A stretch of DNA of 64,000 nt. Origin: Aquabacter spiritensis (GTDB taxonomy: Bacteria; Pseudomonadota; Alphaproteobacteria; Rhizobiales; Xanthobacteraceae). Shown here piece after piece: positions 47,107-54,938 of the stretch. The translations under genes were made by a program, and so were the position numbers. The stretch lies in the NCBI RefSeq assembly GCF_004346185.1, contig NZ_SMAI01000001.1, forward strand, positions 1 to 64,000, read 5' to 3'. The notes below the pieces were generated by a model. That model worked only from the letters and a program-made list of their open reading frames with translations, was not told the DNA's origin and ran no database searches. Each line of letters starts with the position of its first letter. Position 1 is the stretch's first letter.

Positions 47107-47577
47107 ATGCTTCCCACCGGGATGGATGACGCGACGGAGGCCGATGTGGTGCGCGAGCAGGTTCTCGAAGATTTTCCGCTGCGCGCGTTCGACAAGCTGC
47201 GCTATGCCGACACCGACCGTCAGGGCCATATCAACAACGCCGTCTTCTCCACCTTCCTGGAGACCGGGCGGGCGGAAATCCTCTATTCCCGCGAACGCGG
47301 CATCCGCGAGCCGGGCTGCGCCTTCGTCATCGCCCGGCTGCTGCTGGAATTTCGCGCCGAGGTGAACTGGCCGGGCGAAGTGTGGATCGGCACCCGCGTC
47401 GCCGCCATCGGCACGAGCTCGTTGAAGCTGGAGCAGGCGATCTTCCAGGACGGCCGTCGGGTGGCGAACGCCGAGACGGTGATCGTCCAGATCGACGAAG
47501 CGACGCGCCGCTCGCGGGCGCTGTCGGAAGCCGCGAGCGAGAAGCTCGCCGCCCTCCTCGCGCCGCCGGCCTCCTGA
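47107..47577 (+). CDS. Acyl-CoA thioesterase, 4-hydroxybenzoyl-CoA thioesterase-like hotdog protein
   Basis: A 156-residue hotdog-fold protein with YADTDRQGHINNAVFSTFLE, the active-site segment of the YbgC/4HBT group (aspartate and asparagine conserved), and LEFRAEVNWPGEVWIGTRVA. It probably hydrolyses acyl-CoA esters. The start could be ATG 47107 or the in-frame ATG 47122. It converges with the allantoate hydrolase gene. Confidence 0.85.
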   Translation: MLPTGMDDATEADVVREQVLEDFPLRAFDKLRYADTDRQGHINNAVFSTFLETGRAEILYSRERGIREPGCAFVIARLLLEFRAEVNWPGEVWIGTRVAAIGTSSLKLEQAIFQDGRRVANAETVIVQIDEATRRSRALSEAASEKLAALLAPPAS

Positions 47578-47608
47578 CGCGGGGCGGGCTCCACGCTGCA
47601 GTCCCGCC

Positions 47609-48883
47609 TCACGCGTCGTCCGCGAGGGCGAGAAGGAAGGCGTGCAACGCAGCCGCCGCACGGCCGATATCGCCGGGCGCGGCATATTCTCGGGGATTGT
47701 GGCTGCCGTTCTGCGAGCGGACGAACAGCATGGCCATGGGCAGCACGCCGGCGAACACCATCGCGTCGTGTCCCGCGCCCGAAGGCAGAAAATGCGGGGC
47801 GACGCCGACCCGCTCCACCGCCGCGGCCAGACGGTCGCGCAGGCCGGGATCGCACAGCGCGGCCGGCGCCTCGTGGCCGAAAGTGACGACCGGCGTCACC
47901 CGCCGCCGCGCGCAGATCGCGAGGATCGCCTGCGAAATGTCGGCGACCGCAGCCCGGCGCACCTCATCGTCGGACGCCCGCACATCGATCGAAAAATGCA
48001 CCTCGCCCGGCACCACATTGACCGCACTATCGGCGATCCCGAGCGTTCCGACCGTAGCGACAAGAGAGGCCGGTGCGACGTCCCGGGCGCCCCGCGCCTC
48101 GATGGCGAGCACGATCTCCGCCGCCGCCGCGAGCGCATCGCGCCGCATGGTCATCGGCATCGTTCCCGAATGCGCCGCTTCCCCGGTGAGCCGCACATTC
48201 GCCCGCGAAGCGCCGGCGATCCCCGTGACGATGCCGAGGGGAAGCCCGGCGGCCGCGAGGACCGGTCCCTGCTCGATATGCACCTCGACATAGCCGAGCG
48301 TTTCTGTGGGATCGCGAACGCAGGCGGCGAGCGCCTCGACCGGCGCGCCGAACGCCCGCAAGGCTTCGGCGCGGGATATTCCATGGGAATCGACGTCGCC
48401 GAGGCAAGCCGGATCGAACCGGCCGGCCATCGCGCGCGACGAGGAGAGAGTGGAGAGAAACCTCGCCCCCTCCTCGTCGGCGAAGGCCGCGACCTCGATC
48501 GCGACCGGCAGACGCCGGCCGGTCCGGTGCAGTTCGTGGACCGCGGCGACCCCCACGAGGACGCCGAGCGTGCCGTCGTAAATGCCGGCGTTGCGCACCG
48601 TGTCGATATGGGAGCCGACGATCAACGTCCTCGCATCCGCCCGGTCGGCGGCATAGCGGCCGACGATGCTGCCTGTCGCATCCATGTGGACCTGCTCCAT
48701 CCCGGCGGCGCGGAACCAGTCGGCGACCTGCGCCGCGGCCTGCTTGTGGGCCGGGGAGAGCGTGAGGCGGGTCATCTCGCCGGGAACGTCGGTAAAGGCG
48801 GCAAGCGCCTTCAATCGCGCTTCGATGGTTGCGCCATCGAGGGGCGACGGCTCTCGCGATGTCGGGCGGGGCGTGGCCATCAT
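47609..48883 (-). CDS. allC: Allantoate amidohydrolase (M20-type, hydantoinase/carbamoylase family)
   Basis: A 424-residue metallohydrolase. Metal and substrate motifs: GSHIDTVRNAGIYDGTLGVL, AFADEEGARFLSTLSSSRAM, EVHIEQGPVLAAAGLPLGIV, TGEAAHSGTMPMTMRRDALA and PSGAGHDAMVFAG. AllC turns allantoate to ureidoglycine/ureidoglycolate with release of ammonia and CO2. The ureidopropionase or carbamoylase members are similar, but the purine-catabolic neighbours settle the role. It is 14 bases downstream of the allantoinase fusion gene in the same operon. Confidence 0.87.
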   Translation of the reverse strand: MMATPRPTSREPSPLDGATIEARLKALAAFTDVPGEMTRLTLSPAHKQAAAQVADWFRAAGMEQVHMDATGSIVGRYAADRADARTLIVGSHIDTVRNAGIYDGTLGVLVGVAAVHELHRTGRRLPVAIEVAAFADEEGARFLSTLSSSRAMAGRFDPACLGDVDSHGISRAEALRAFGAPVEALAACVRDPTETLGYVEVHIEQGPVLAAAGLPLGIVTGIAGASRANVRLTGEAAHSGTMPMTMRRDALAAAAEIVLAIEARGARDVAPASLVATVGTLGIADSAVNVVPGEVHFSIDVRASDDEVRRAAVADISQAILAICARRRVTPVVTFGHEAPAALCDPGLRDRLAAAVERVGVAPHFLPSGAGHDAMVFAGVLPMAMLFVRSQNGSHNPREYAAPGDIGRAAAALHAFLLALADDA

Positions 48884-48897
48884 CGGCGTGCTCCGCC

Positions 48898-50319
48898 TCA
48901 GGCCGGAAGCAATTGCTCGAGACGGAGCAAGGCGATGCGCTCGATCTGGGCGATCGCTTCCTCCCGCTCCGCTTCCGGGCTGTTTTCGAGCCGACGCTCG
49001 AAGGCGGCGGTGATCTCGTCCTTCGTGCGGCCGCGGATCGCCATAATGAAGACGAAGCCGAATTTGGCGACATAAGCGGCGTTAAGGGCGGTGAACAGGT
49101 CCTTCTCGTCCTCGGTCAACTGATCGAGGCCGGCAGACGCCTGTTCCCACGCGCTCTCCTGGGTCAGACGCTTGGCTTGGGCGAGCCTGCCGGCAAGGTC
49201 AGGATGGGCGTGGATCACGCTCATCTGACGCGCCGGTGGCGCCGCCCGCAGCACCCGCGACATCGCTGCGCACAGGCCGGCGGCACGGTCCTCGGCGCGC
49301 GAGACACCGGCATCATACGCGCTCTCGGCGATCCACGGCGAATGCTCAAACACGTCTCCGAAGCGCTCGATAAATACCGCCCGGCTCATCCGGCTCGGCA
49401 CGTGGCCGCCGGGGGGCGGATGATGGGCGATCCAGTGCCGCGCAATATCGATGCGCCGCGCCACCCAGACCTTCTCGTGCCCCGTGATGTAATCGAGAAA
49501 GCGCGCCAGCGCCGCCGCCCGTCCCGGCCGCCCCACGAGGCGGTTGTGCAGACCGATCGAAAGCATGCGCGGGGCGTGCGCCCCCTCGGCATAGAGGAGG
49601 TCGAAGCTGTCCTTGAGATAGGTGAAGAAGTCGTCCCCGGTGCTGAAGCCGGCGGGCACGGCGAAGCGCATGTCGTTGGCGTCGAGCGTATAGGGGACCA
49701 TGAGGAACGGGCCTTTCGGCCCCGCGACCCAATAGGGCAGTTCGTCGGCATAGGTGTCGGCGGAATAGAGGAAGCCGCCCTCCTCCATCACCAAGGGGAT
49801 CGTGTGCTCGCTCGATCGGCCCTGATAGAAGCCGCGTGGCCGCGCGCCGGCGACCGCAGTATGGAGGCGCACCGCCTCGGCGATGTGCGCACGCTCCTCG
49901 GCGCGGGAAAAATCCTTGTACTCGATCCATTTATAGCCATGGCTGGCGATCTCCCAGCCGGCTTCGTCCATCGCCTTGACCGCGTCGGGATTGCGCATCA
50001 TGGCGGTGGCGACCGCGAAGACGGTGAGCGGCAGGCCGCGTTCGGTGAACAGCCGATGCAGCCGCCAGAAGCCGACGCGCGCCCCGTATTCGTAGATGCT
50101 CTCCATGTTCATATGCCGCTGGTTCGGCCAGGGCGCGGCGCCGACGATCTCGGAGAGGAAGGCTTCGGAAGACGGATCGCCGTGGAGGATCGAATTCTCG
50201 CCGCCCTCCTCGAAATTCATCACGAATTGGACCGCAATGCGCGCGTCGCCCGGCCAGCGGGGATGGGGCGGGGTGCGGCCGTAGCCGACGAGGTCGCGGG
50301 GATAAGAGGGGTCGGTCAT
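48898..50319 (-). CDS. puuE: Fusion of allantoinase PuuE and OHCU decarboxylase UraD
   Basis: A 473-residue two-domain enzyme. Residues 1 to about 305 form a polysaccharide-deacetylase-fold allantoinase (QFVMNFEEGGENSILHGD, NMESIYEYGARVGFWRLHRL, GWEIASHGYKWIEY). Residues from about 310 (MSRAVFIERFGDVFEHSPWI) form OHCU decarboxylase, with catalytic region SVIHAHPDLAGRLA and C-terminal GFVFIMAIRGRTKDEI. It performs the step from OHCU to S-allantoin and then the hydrolysis to allantoate. UraH, the step before, is encoded 21 bases upstream. Confidence 0.92.
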   Translation of the reverse strand: MTDPSYPRDLVGYGRTPPHPRWPGDARIAVQFVMNFEEGGENSILHGDPSSEAFLSEIVGAAPWPNQRHMNMESIYEYGARVGFWRLHRLFTERGLPLTVFAVATAMMRNPDAVKAMDEAGWEIASHGYKWIEYKDFSRAEERAHIAEAVRLHTAVAGARPRGFYQGRSSEHTIPLVMEEGGFLYSADTYADELPYWVAGPKGPFLMVPYTLDANDMRFAVPAGFSTGDDFFTYLKDSFDLLYAEGAHAPRMLSIGLHNRLVGRPGRAAALARFLDYITGHEKVWVARRIDIARHWIAHHPPPGGHVPSRMSRAVFIERFGDVFEHSPWIAESAYDAGVSRAEDRAAGLCAAMSRVLRAAPPARQMSVIHAHPDLAGRLAQAKRLTQESAWEQASAGLDQLTEDEKDLFTALNAAYVAKFGFVFIMAIRGRTKDEITAAFERRLENSPEAEREEAIAQIERIALLRLEQLLPA

Positions 50320-50340
50320 TCCAGTGTCGCCACAAAGAGG

Positions 50341-50694
50341 TCAGGAGCCGCGATAGGTCGAATAGCCCCACGGGGAGCACAGCAACGGCACATGATAATG
50401 CCCGTCCTCGGCGAGCCGCACGCGGAGCGGGACCGCGTCCAGAAACGGGGGGTCAGCGACCTTGGCGCCCTGGGCCAGGAAGTAAGGCCCGATATGGAAC
50501 ATCAGTTCGTAAATCCCCGGCGCATACCCTTCGCCAGCCAGAAGCGGGGCTTCCGTGCGGCCGTCGGCGTTGGTCACATGGCGCGACACCAGGGTGCGGA
50601 CGCCGTCCTCGGCGAGGCGGAACAGCTCGATCTCCACCCCGAGCGCCGGCACGCCGTCCACCATGTCAAGAACGTGTGTCGACAGGCGTCCCAT
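50341..50694 (-). CDS. uraH: 5-hydroxyisourate hydrolase
   Basis: A 117-residue transthyretin-like protein. It starts MGRLSTHVLDMVDGVPA (active-site histidine), has VPLRVRLAEDGHYHVPLLCS (arginine and histidine) and ends with the diagnostic YRGS. It hydrolyses 5-hydroxyisourate, the uricase product. It is the first gene of the minus-strand purine operon. Confidence 0.95.
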   Translation of the reverse strand: MGRLSTHVLDMVDGVPALGVEIELFRLAEDGVRTLVSRHVTNADGRTEAPLLAGEGYAPGIYELMFHIGPYFLAQGAKVADPPFLDAVPLRVRLAEDGHYHVPLLCSPWGYSTYRGS

Positions 50695-51058
50695 CGTCTT
50701 CCCCCAGCTCCTTCCGCATCCGACCGGCAGCATAGCCCGGACCGCGCGCCATTATTCTCCAAATATTAGAGGAGTCGGCAGCCGAATGCGCCTCCAGCGA
50801 CGCCATCTGGCGGGTCGGCCCATCGAGGATACAGGCCGCGCCCCCTCCGATAGCCTTCGCTGGCTGCCGCCGAGACGCAGGCCCGCTGTTTCCATCACCG
50901 CCCGCCCCCACCTTGCCGCGTCGTCAGATTAGAGCGCGATCCTACTGGACGGAAACACCCGGTTTCCCCTCTAAAGGCAGCATACCGTTACGATCTGGCT
51001 GGGAAGCCCGACACCGCGTTCCGGCCCACCGCGGCCGCATTCACGAAGGATCTTCTAC
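50695..51058. other. Divergent promoter region of the two purine-catabolic units
   Basis: About 360 bases between uraH and the M20 gene. A lower-GC patch at 50750-50780 holds an imperfect inverted pattern around AAATATT flanked by CTCC/GGAG, which may be an operator for the purine genes. GAAGGAT before 51059 is the ribosome site of the M20 gene. No gene is supported here. Confidence 0.45.
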
Positions 51059-52288
51059 ATGACCCCCACAGAAGCGAGTCGCCTGGACGATTTGGTCGCC
51101 GCGCGCACCGGCGACGCGGTCGCCTTCCTGGCCGAACTCGTGAAGGTCCCGTCGGACAATCCGCCGGGCGATTGCGCGCCGCATGCCGCGCGCGCCGCAA
51201 ACTTGCTGGAGGGGCTCGGCTTCACGGTCGAGCATCATAAGGTGCCGGACGCGCGCGCGCAGGCCGCCGGCATGGTCTCGGCCGTCAACCTCATCGTCCG
51301 TCACCGCTTCGGCGACGGCCCGGTGATCGCGCTGAATGCCCATGGCGACGTGGTGCCGCCGGGGGCCGGCTGGTCTCAGGATCCCTACGGCGCGGCGGTG
51401 GTCGACGGCGAGATGTACGGCCGGGGCGCCGCGGTTTCGAAATCCGACTTTGCGACCTACGCCTTCGCCCTCGACGCGCTGAAGCGTTCGGGTCTCGCCC
51501 TGAAGGGCACGGTGGAACTGCACTTCACCTATGACGAGGAGATCGGCGGGGAGGTCGGCCCGGGCTTCCTGATCGAGGAGAAGCTCACACGCCCGGATTA
51601 TGTCATCTCCGCCGGCTTCTCCTATGCCGTCGTGGTGGCCCACAATGGCTGCCTGCATCTCGAAATCGAGGTGGTGGGGAAGTCCGCGCATGCCGCTTTG
51701 CCCTTTACCGGCATCGACGCACTGGAAGCCGCGACCGGCATTCTCACCGCCCTCTATGCCTATCGCGACACGCTGAAGACGACGGTCTCGCACGTGCCGG
51801 GAATCGGTTCGCCGCAACTCACCGTCGGGCTCATTTCGGGCGGCATCAACACGAATGTCGTTCCCGACCGCGTCACCTTCCGCCTCGACCGGCGCATCGT
51901 TCCGGAGGAGGCGCCGGAGACGGTGGAGGCGGACGTCCGCGCGGCGATCGCGGCCGGGGCGGCCGCCTTTCCGGATGCCCGCGTCACGGTGCGGCGCATC
52001 CTCCTCGCCCGTCCGCTGGTGCCGAGCGCGGCGACGCAGCGCCTCGCCGATGCGCTCCGCCGCAACGCCGCCGACCTGATCGGGGAGGAGATCCCCGCCA
52101 AGGGCGTCCCGCTTTATACCGACGCCCGGCTCTATGCGGAGGCGGGATTTCCCGTCGTGCTTTACGGCGCGGGTCCGCGCACCATCGAGGAGGCGAACGG
52201 TCACCGGGCGGATGAAAAGCTGCGCCTGTCCGACCTTTCGCTGGCGACGCGGGTGGTCGCCCGCACGCTGGCCGAGCTGCTTTCCTGA
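51059..52288 (+). CDS. M20-family metallo-amidohydrolase (ArgE/DapE/acetylornithine-deacetylase-like)
   Basis: A 409-residue M20 hydrolase. Metal ligands are in ALNAHGDVVPPGAGWSQDP, GRGAAVSKSDFATYAFAL and TYDEEIGGEVGPGFL, and the dimerisation-domain histidine is in VGKSAHAALPFTGIDALEAA. It stands between uraH and uricase with the same direction as uricase. Its position hints at a purine-degradation substrate such as a ureido compound, but the motifs alone would equally fit an acyl-amino-acid deacylase. Confidence 0.85.
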   Translation: MTPTEASRLDDLVAARTGDAVAFLAELVKVPSDNPPGDCAPHAARAANLLEGLGFTVEHHKVPDARAQAAGMVSAVNLIVRHRFGDGPVIALNAHGDVVPPGAGWSQDPYGAAVVDGEMYGRGAAVSKSDFATYAFALDALKRSGLALKGTVELHFTYDEEIGGEVGPGFLIEEKLTRPDYVISAGFSYAVVVAHNGCLHLEIEVVGKSAHAALPFTGIDALEAATGILTALYAYRDTLKTTVSHVPGIGSPQLTVGLISGGINTNVVPDRVTFRLDRRIVPEEAPETVEADVRAAIAAGAAAFPDARVTVRRILLARPLVPSAATQRLADALRRNAADLIGEEIPAKGVPLYTDARLYAEAGFPVVLYGAGPRTIEEANGHRADEKLRLSDLSLATRVVARTLAELLS

Positions 52289-52368
52289 TCGACATCAGCG
52301 CCACCCCGCGGCGCCAAGGATAATGGGGCAAATAGACCCCACCGACACTCGAACCCAGAGGTGAAACG

Positions 52369-53205
52369 ATGAGCCTGGTGAGCAAGACCTACGGCAAAGA
52401 CCGCGTCCGCGTGATGCGGGTCAAGAGAGACGGGGCGCGGCACGAGGTCCGCGAACTGACGGTGAAGGCGATGATCACAGGCGATTTCGCCGGCGCCTTC
52501 GTCGATGCCGACAATTCCAAAATGGTGTCCACCGACACGATCAAGAACGTGGTCAATGTGGTGGCGCGGGAAAATCTCGGGCTCGACACCGAAGCGTTCT
52601 GTATGGCCGTCGCAGAGCGGATCCTTGCGACCTATCCGCAGGTCGAGACCACCACGGTGACCGGCTCGGAGACCAAGTGGGACCGCCTGTCCTTCGATGG
52701 CGAGGCCCATCCCCACGCTTTCACGCTCGACGGCAATGGCAAGCCCTTCGCCACCGTCCTCGCCACCCGTGACGGGATGGAGGTAACGTCCGGAATTTCC
52801 GGCTTCACCTTCATGAAGACCACGCAATCGGCCTGGGACAATTATGCCCGCGATCCCTACACCACGATCAAGGAGACCCGCGACCGCATCTGCGCCACCG
52901 CGATGGAGGCGAGTTGGCGCTGGAGCGCGGCGCCCGCCGATTACAGCGCTGCCAATGCCACCATCCTCGCGACCCTGATCGAGGTGTTCGCCACCACGTT
53001 CTCGGAAAGCGTTCAGGACAGCCTCTACCGCATGGGTACGGCGGCACTCGCCAAGGTGCCGGAGATCGCCGACATCTCCATGGCCTGTCCGAACAAGCAT
53101 TATCTCCTGATCAACCTGGAGCCGTTCGGGCTCGACAACGACAATGTCGTGTTCCTGCCGACCGACGAACCGCACGGACAGATCGAGTGCACGGTCGGCC
53201 GCTGA
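52369..53205 (+). CDS. Urate oxidase (cofactor-free uricase)
   Basis: A 278-residue T-fold uricase: VSTDTIKNVVNVVARENLG has the catalytic threonine, SKTYGKDRVRVMRVKRDG the partner lysine region, SGISGFTFMKTTQSAW and FSESVQDSLYRMG the substrate pocket, and VFLPTDEPHGQIECTVGR the C-terminus. It oxidises urate to 5-hydroxyisourate using O2, feeding UraH and UraD. GAGGTG precedes the ATG. No xanthine dehydrogenase genes are in the window. Confidence 0.94.
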   Translation: MSLVSKTYGKDRVRVMRVKRDGARHEVRELTVKAMITGDFAGAFVDADNSKMVSTDTIKNVVNVVARENLGLDTEAFCMAVAERILATYPQVETTTVTGSETKWDRLSFDGEAHPHAFTLDGNGKPFATVLATRDGMEVTSGISGFTFMKTTQSAWDNYARDPYTTIKETRDRICATAMEASWRWSAAPADYSAANATILATLIEVFATTFSESVQDSLYRMGTAALAKVPEIADISMACPNKHYLLINLEPFGLDNDNVVFLPTDEPHGQIECTVGR

Positions 53206-53262
53206 TCGCCGCCGCGTCATAGGAAGCGCGTGCCGTCCCGCCGACTTGAGCGGAGCGGCACC

Positions 53263-53280
53263 CCGCGCCCTCCGGCGCGG
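53263..53280. terminator. Short hairpin after the uricase gene
   Basis: CCGCGCC (53263-53269) pairs with GGCGCGG (53274-53280) around a CTCC loop, about 58 bases after the uricase stop. It lacks a T-run, so the role as terminator is tentative. Confidence 0.4.
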
Positions 53281-53362
53281 ACCCGACTTGACGTCCCCCC
53301 GCCGCAGGGGTCATGACCCCCCATCGCGTCGCTCGCGGCGCCCGTTCGGATGAGGTCGGTCC

Positions 53363-54886
53363 ATGTCGCAGCGCGTTCCCACCATGCTGGTCATCCTCGA
53401 CGGCTGGGGCTGGCGCGAAGAGACCGAGGACAATGCGGTCCGCCTCGCCCGCACGCCGAATTTCGATCGGCTGTGGAGCGACGGGCCGCGCGCCTTCCTG
53501 CGCACCTCCGGCCGCGACGTCGGCCTGCCGGAGGGACAGATGGGCAATTCCGAGGTCGGCCACCTCAATCTCGGCGCCGGCCGCGTTGTGATGCAGGACC
53601 TGCCACGCATCGATGCCGCGATCGAAGAGAATACGCTGGCCGGCCGCATCATGGAGAGCGGTCTCGTCGCCGCTTTGAAGCGCACTGGCGGCACCTGCCA
53701 CATCCTCGGCCTGATGTCGCCCGGCGGCGTCCACGCCCACCAGGACCATGCGGTCGCCGTGGCGCGAATTCTCCGTGAGGCCGGCATCCCGGTGAACGTG
53801 CACGCCTTCACAGACGGCCGCGACACCCCGCCCCGCTCGGCAGCCCAGGACATGGCCCGGCTCGCCGCCGCTCTTCCCGCCGATGCGCCGATCGCGACCG
53901 TCTGCGGGCGCTATTACGCCATGGACCGCGACCAGCGCTGGGAGCGCGTCACGCGCGCCTACGACCTGCTCGTGGCGGCGAAGGGCGACCGGTTCGAAAC
54001 GGCTGCGGCGGCCGTCGAAGCAAGCTATGCGGCGGGCTTCTCCGACGAATTTCTCAACCCGGCGGTCATCGGCGCCTATACGGGGATGCAGGACGGCGAT
54101 GCCCTCCTCTGCACCAATTTCCGCGCCGACCGTGCGCGTGAGATCCTCGACGCGCTTCTTCTGCCCGGCTTCCGCGGCTTTCCGCGCAGCCGGGAGGTCG
54201 CGTTCTGCGCCGCCGCCGGAATGGCCTCCTACAGCGCCGAACTCGACACTGTGATGAAGACCCTGTTCCCGCGCGAATCTCTCGACATGGGGCTCGGCGA
54301 AACGGTGGAGGCGGCGAAGAAGACACAGCTTCGGATGGCCGAGACCGAGAAATATCCCCACGTCACCTATTTCTTCTCGGGAGGCCGAGAAGACCCTTAT
54401 CCGGGCGAGGACCGCATCCTCGTCCCCTCCCCCAAAGTGGCAACCTATGATCTCCAGCCGGAAATGTCGGCCGCCGAACTGACAGACAAGGCGGTCGCCG
54501 CGATCGGGAGCGGGGATTACGACCTGATCGTGCTCAACTACGCCAATCCGGACATGGTGGGCCACACCGGCAGCCTCTCGGCGGCGATCAAGGCGGTGGA
54601 GACGGTGGATGCGGGCCTCGGCCGGATTGCCGAGGCGATTCTGGCGCAGGACGGTGCCCTGCTGGTGACGGCGGACCACGGCAATTGCGAAATGATGCGG
54701 GATCCCGCGACCGGCGGGCCCCACACGGCGCACACAACGAATCTCGTGCCGATCCTACTGGCCGGCCGTCCCGGTTTCGTCCTTGCCGAGGGCCGGCTCG
54801 CCGATGTCGCGCCGACCCTGCTCACTTTGATGGGAGTGGAACAGCCCGCCGAAATGACCGGGCGCTCCCTGGTGCGGAAGGGTTAG
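53363..54886 (+). CDS. gpmI: 2,3-bisphosphoglycerate-independent phosphoglycerate mutase
   Basis: A 507-residue alkaline-phosphatase-superfamily enzyme of glycolysis. Metal aspartate in MLVILDGWGWRE, phosphoserine Ser63 in GQMGNSEVGHLNLGAGRVV, GGVHAHQDHAVAVARI, FTDGRDTPPRSA, CTNFRADRAREIL, NYANPDMVGHTG and TADHGNCEMM. It interconverts 3- and 2-phosphoglycerate. The gene appears to be a single unit: 157 bases after uricase, convergent with the ligase gene; a weak GGGGC/GCCCC hairpin with a short T-run follows its stop. Confidence 0.96.
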   Translation: MSQRVPTMLVILDGWGWREETEDNAVRLARTPNFDRLWSDGPRAFLRTSGRDVGLPEGQMGNSEVGHLNLGAGRVVMQDLPRIDAAIEENTLAGRIMESGLVAALKRTGGTCHILGLMSPGGVHAHQDHAVAVARILREAGIPVNVHAFTDGRDTPPRSAAQDMARLAAALPADAPIATVCGRYYAMDRDQRWERVTRAYDLLVAAKGDRFETAAAAVEASYAAGFSDEFLNPAVIGAYTGMQDGDALLCTNFRADRAREILDALLLPGFRGFPRSREVAFCAAAGMASYSAELDTVMKTLFPRESLDMGLGETVEAAKKTQLRMAETEKYPHVTYFFSGGREDPYPGEDRILVPSPKVATYDLQPEMSAAELTDKAVAAIGSGDYDLIVLNYANPDMVGHTGSLSAAIKAVETVDAGLGRIAEAILAQDGALLVTADHGNCEMMRDPATGGPHTAHTTNLVPILLAGRPGFVLAEGRLADVAPTLLTLMGVEQPAEMTGRSLVRKG

Positions 54887-54938
54887 GGGCGGACTGCCCC
54901 CTTTAACCGCAACGAGCCCGTATGGTGCGCCCCCGACG

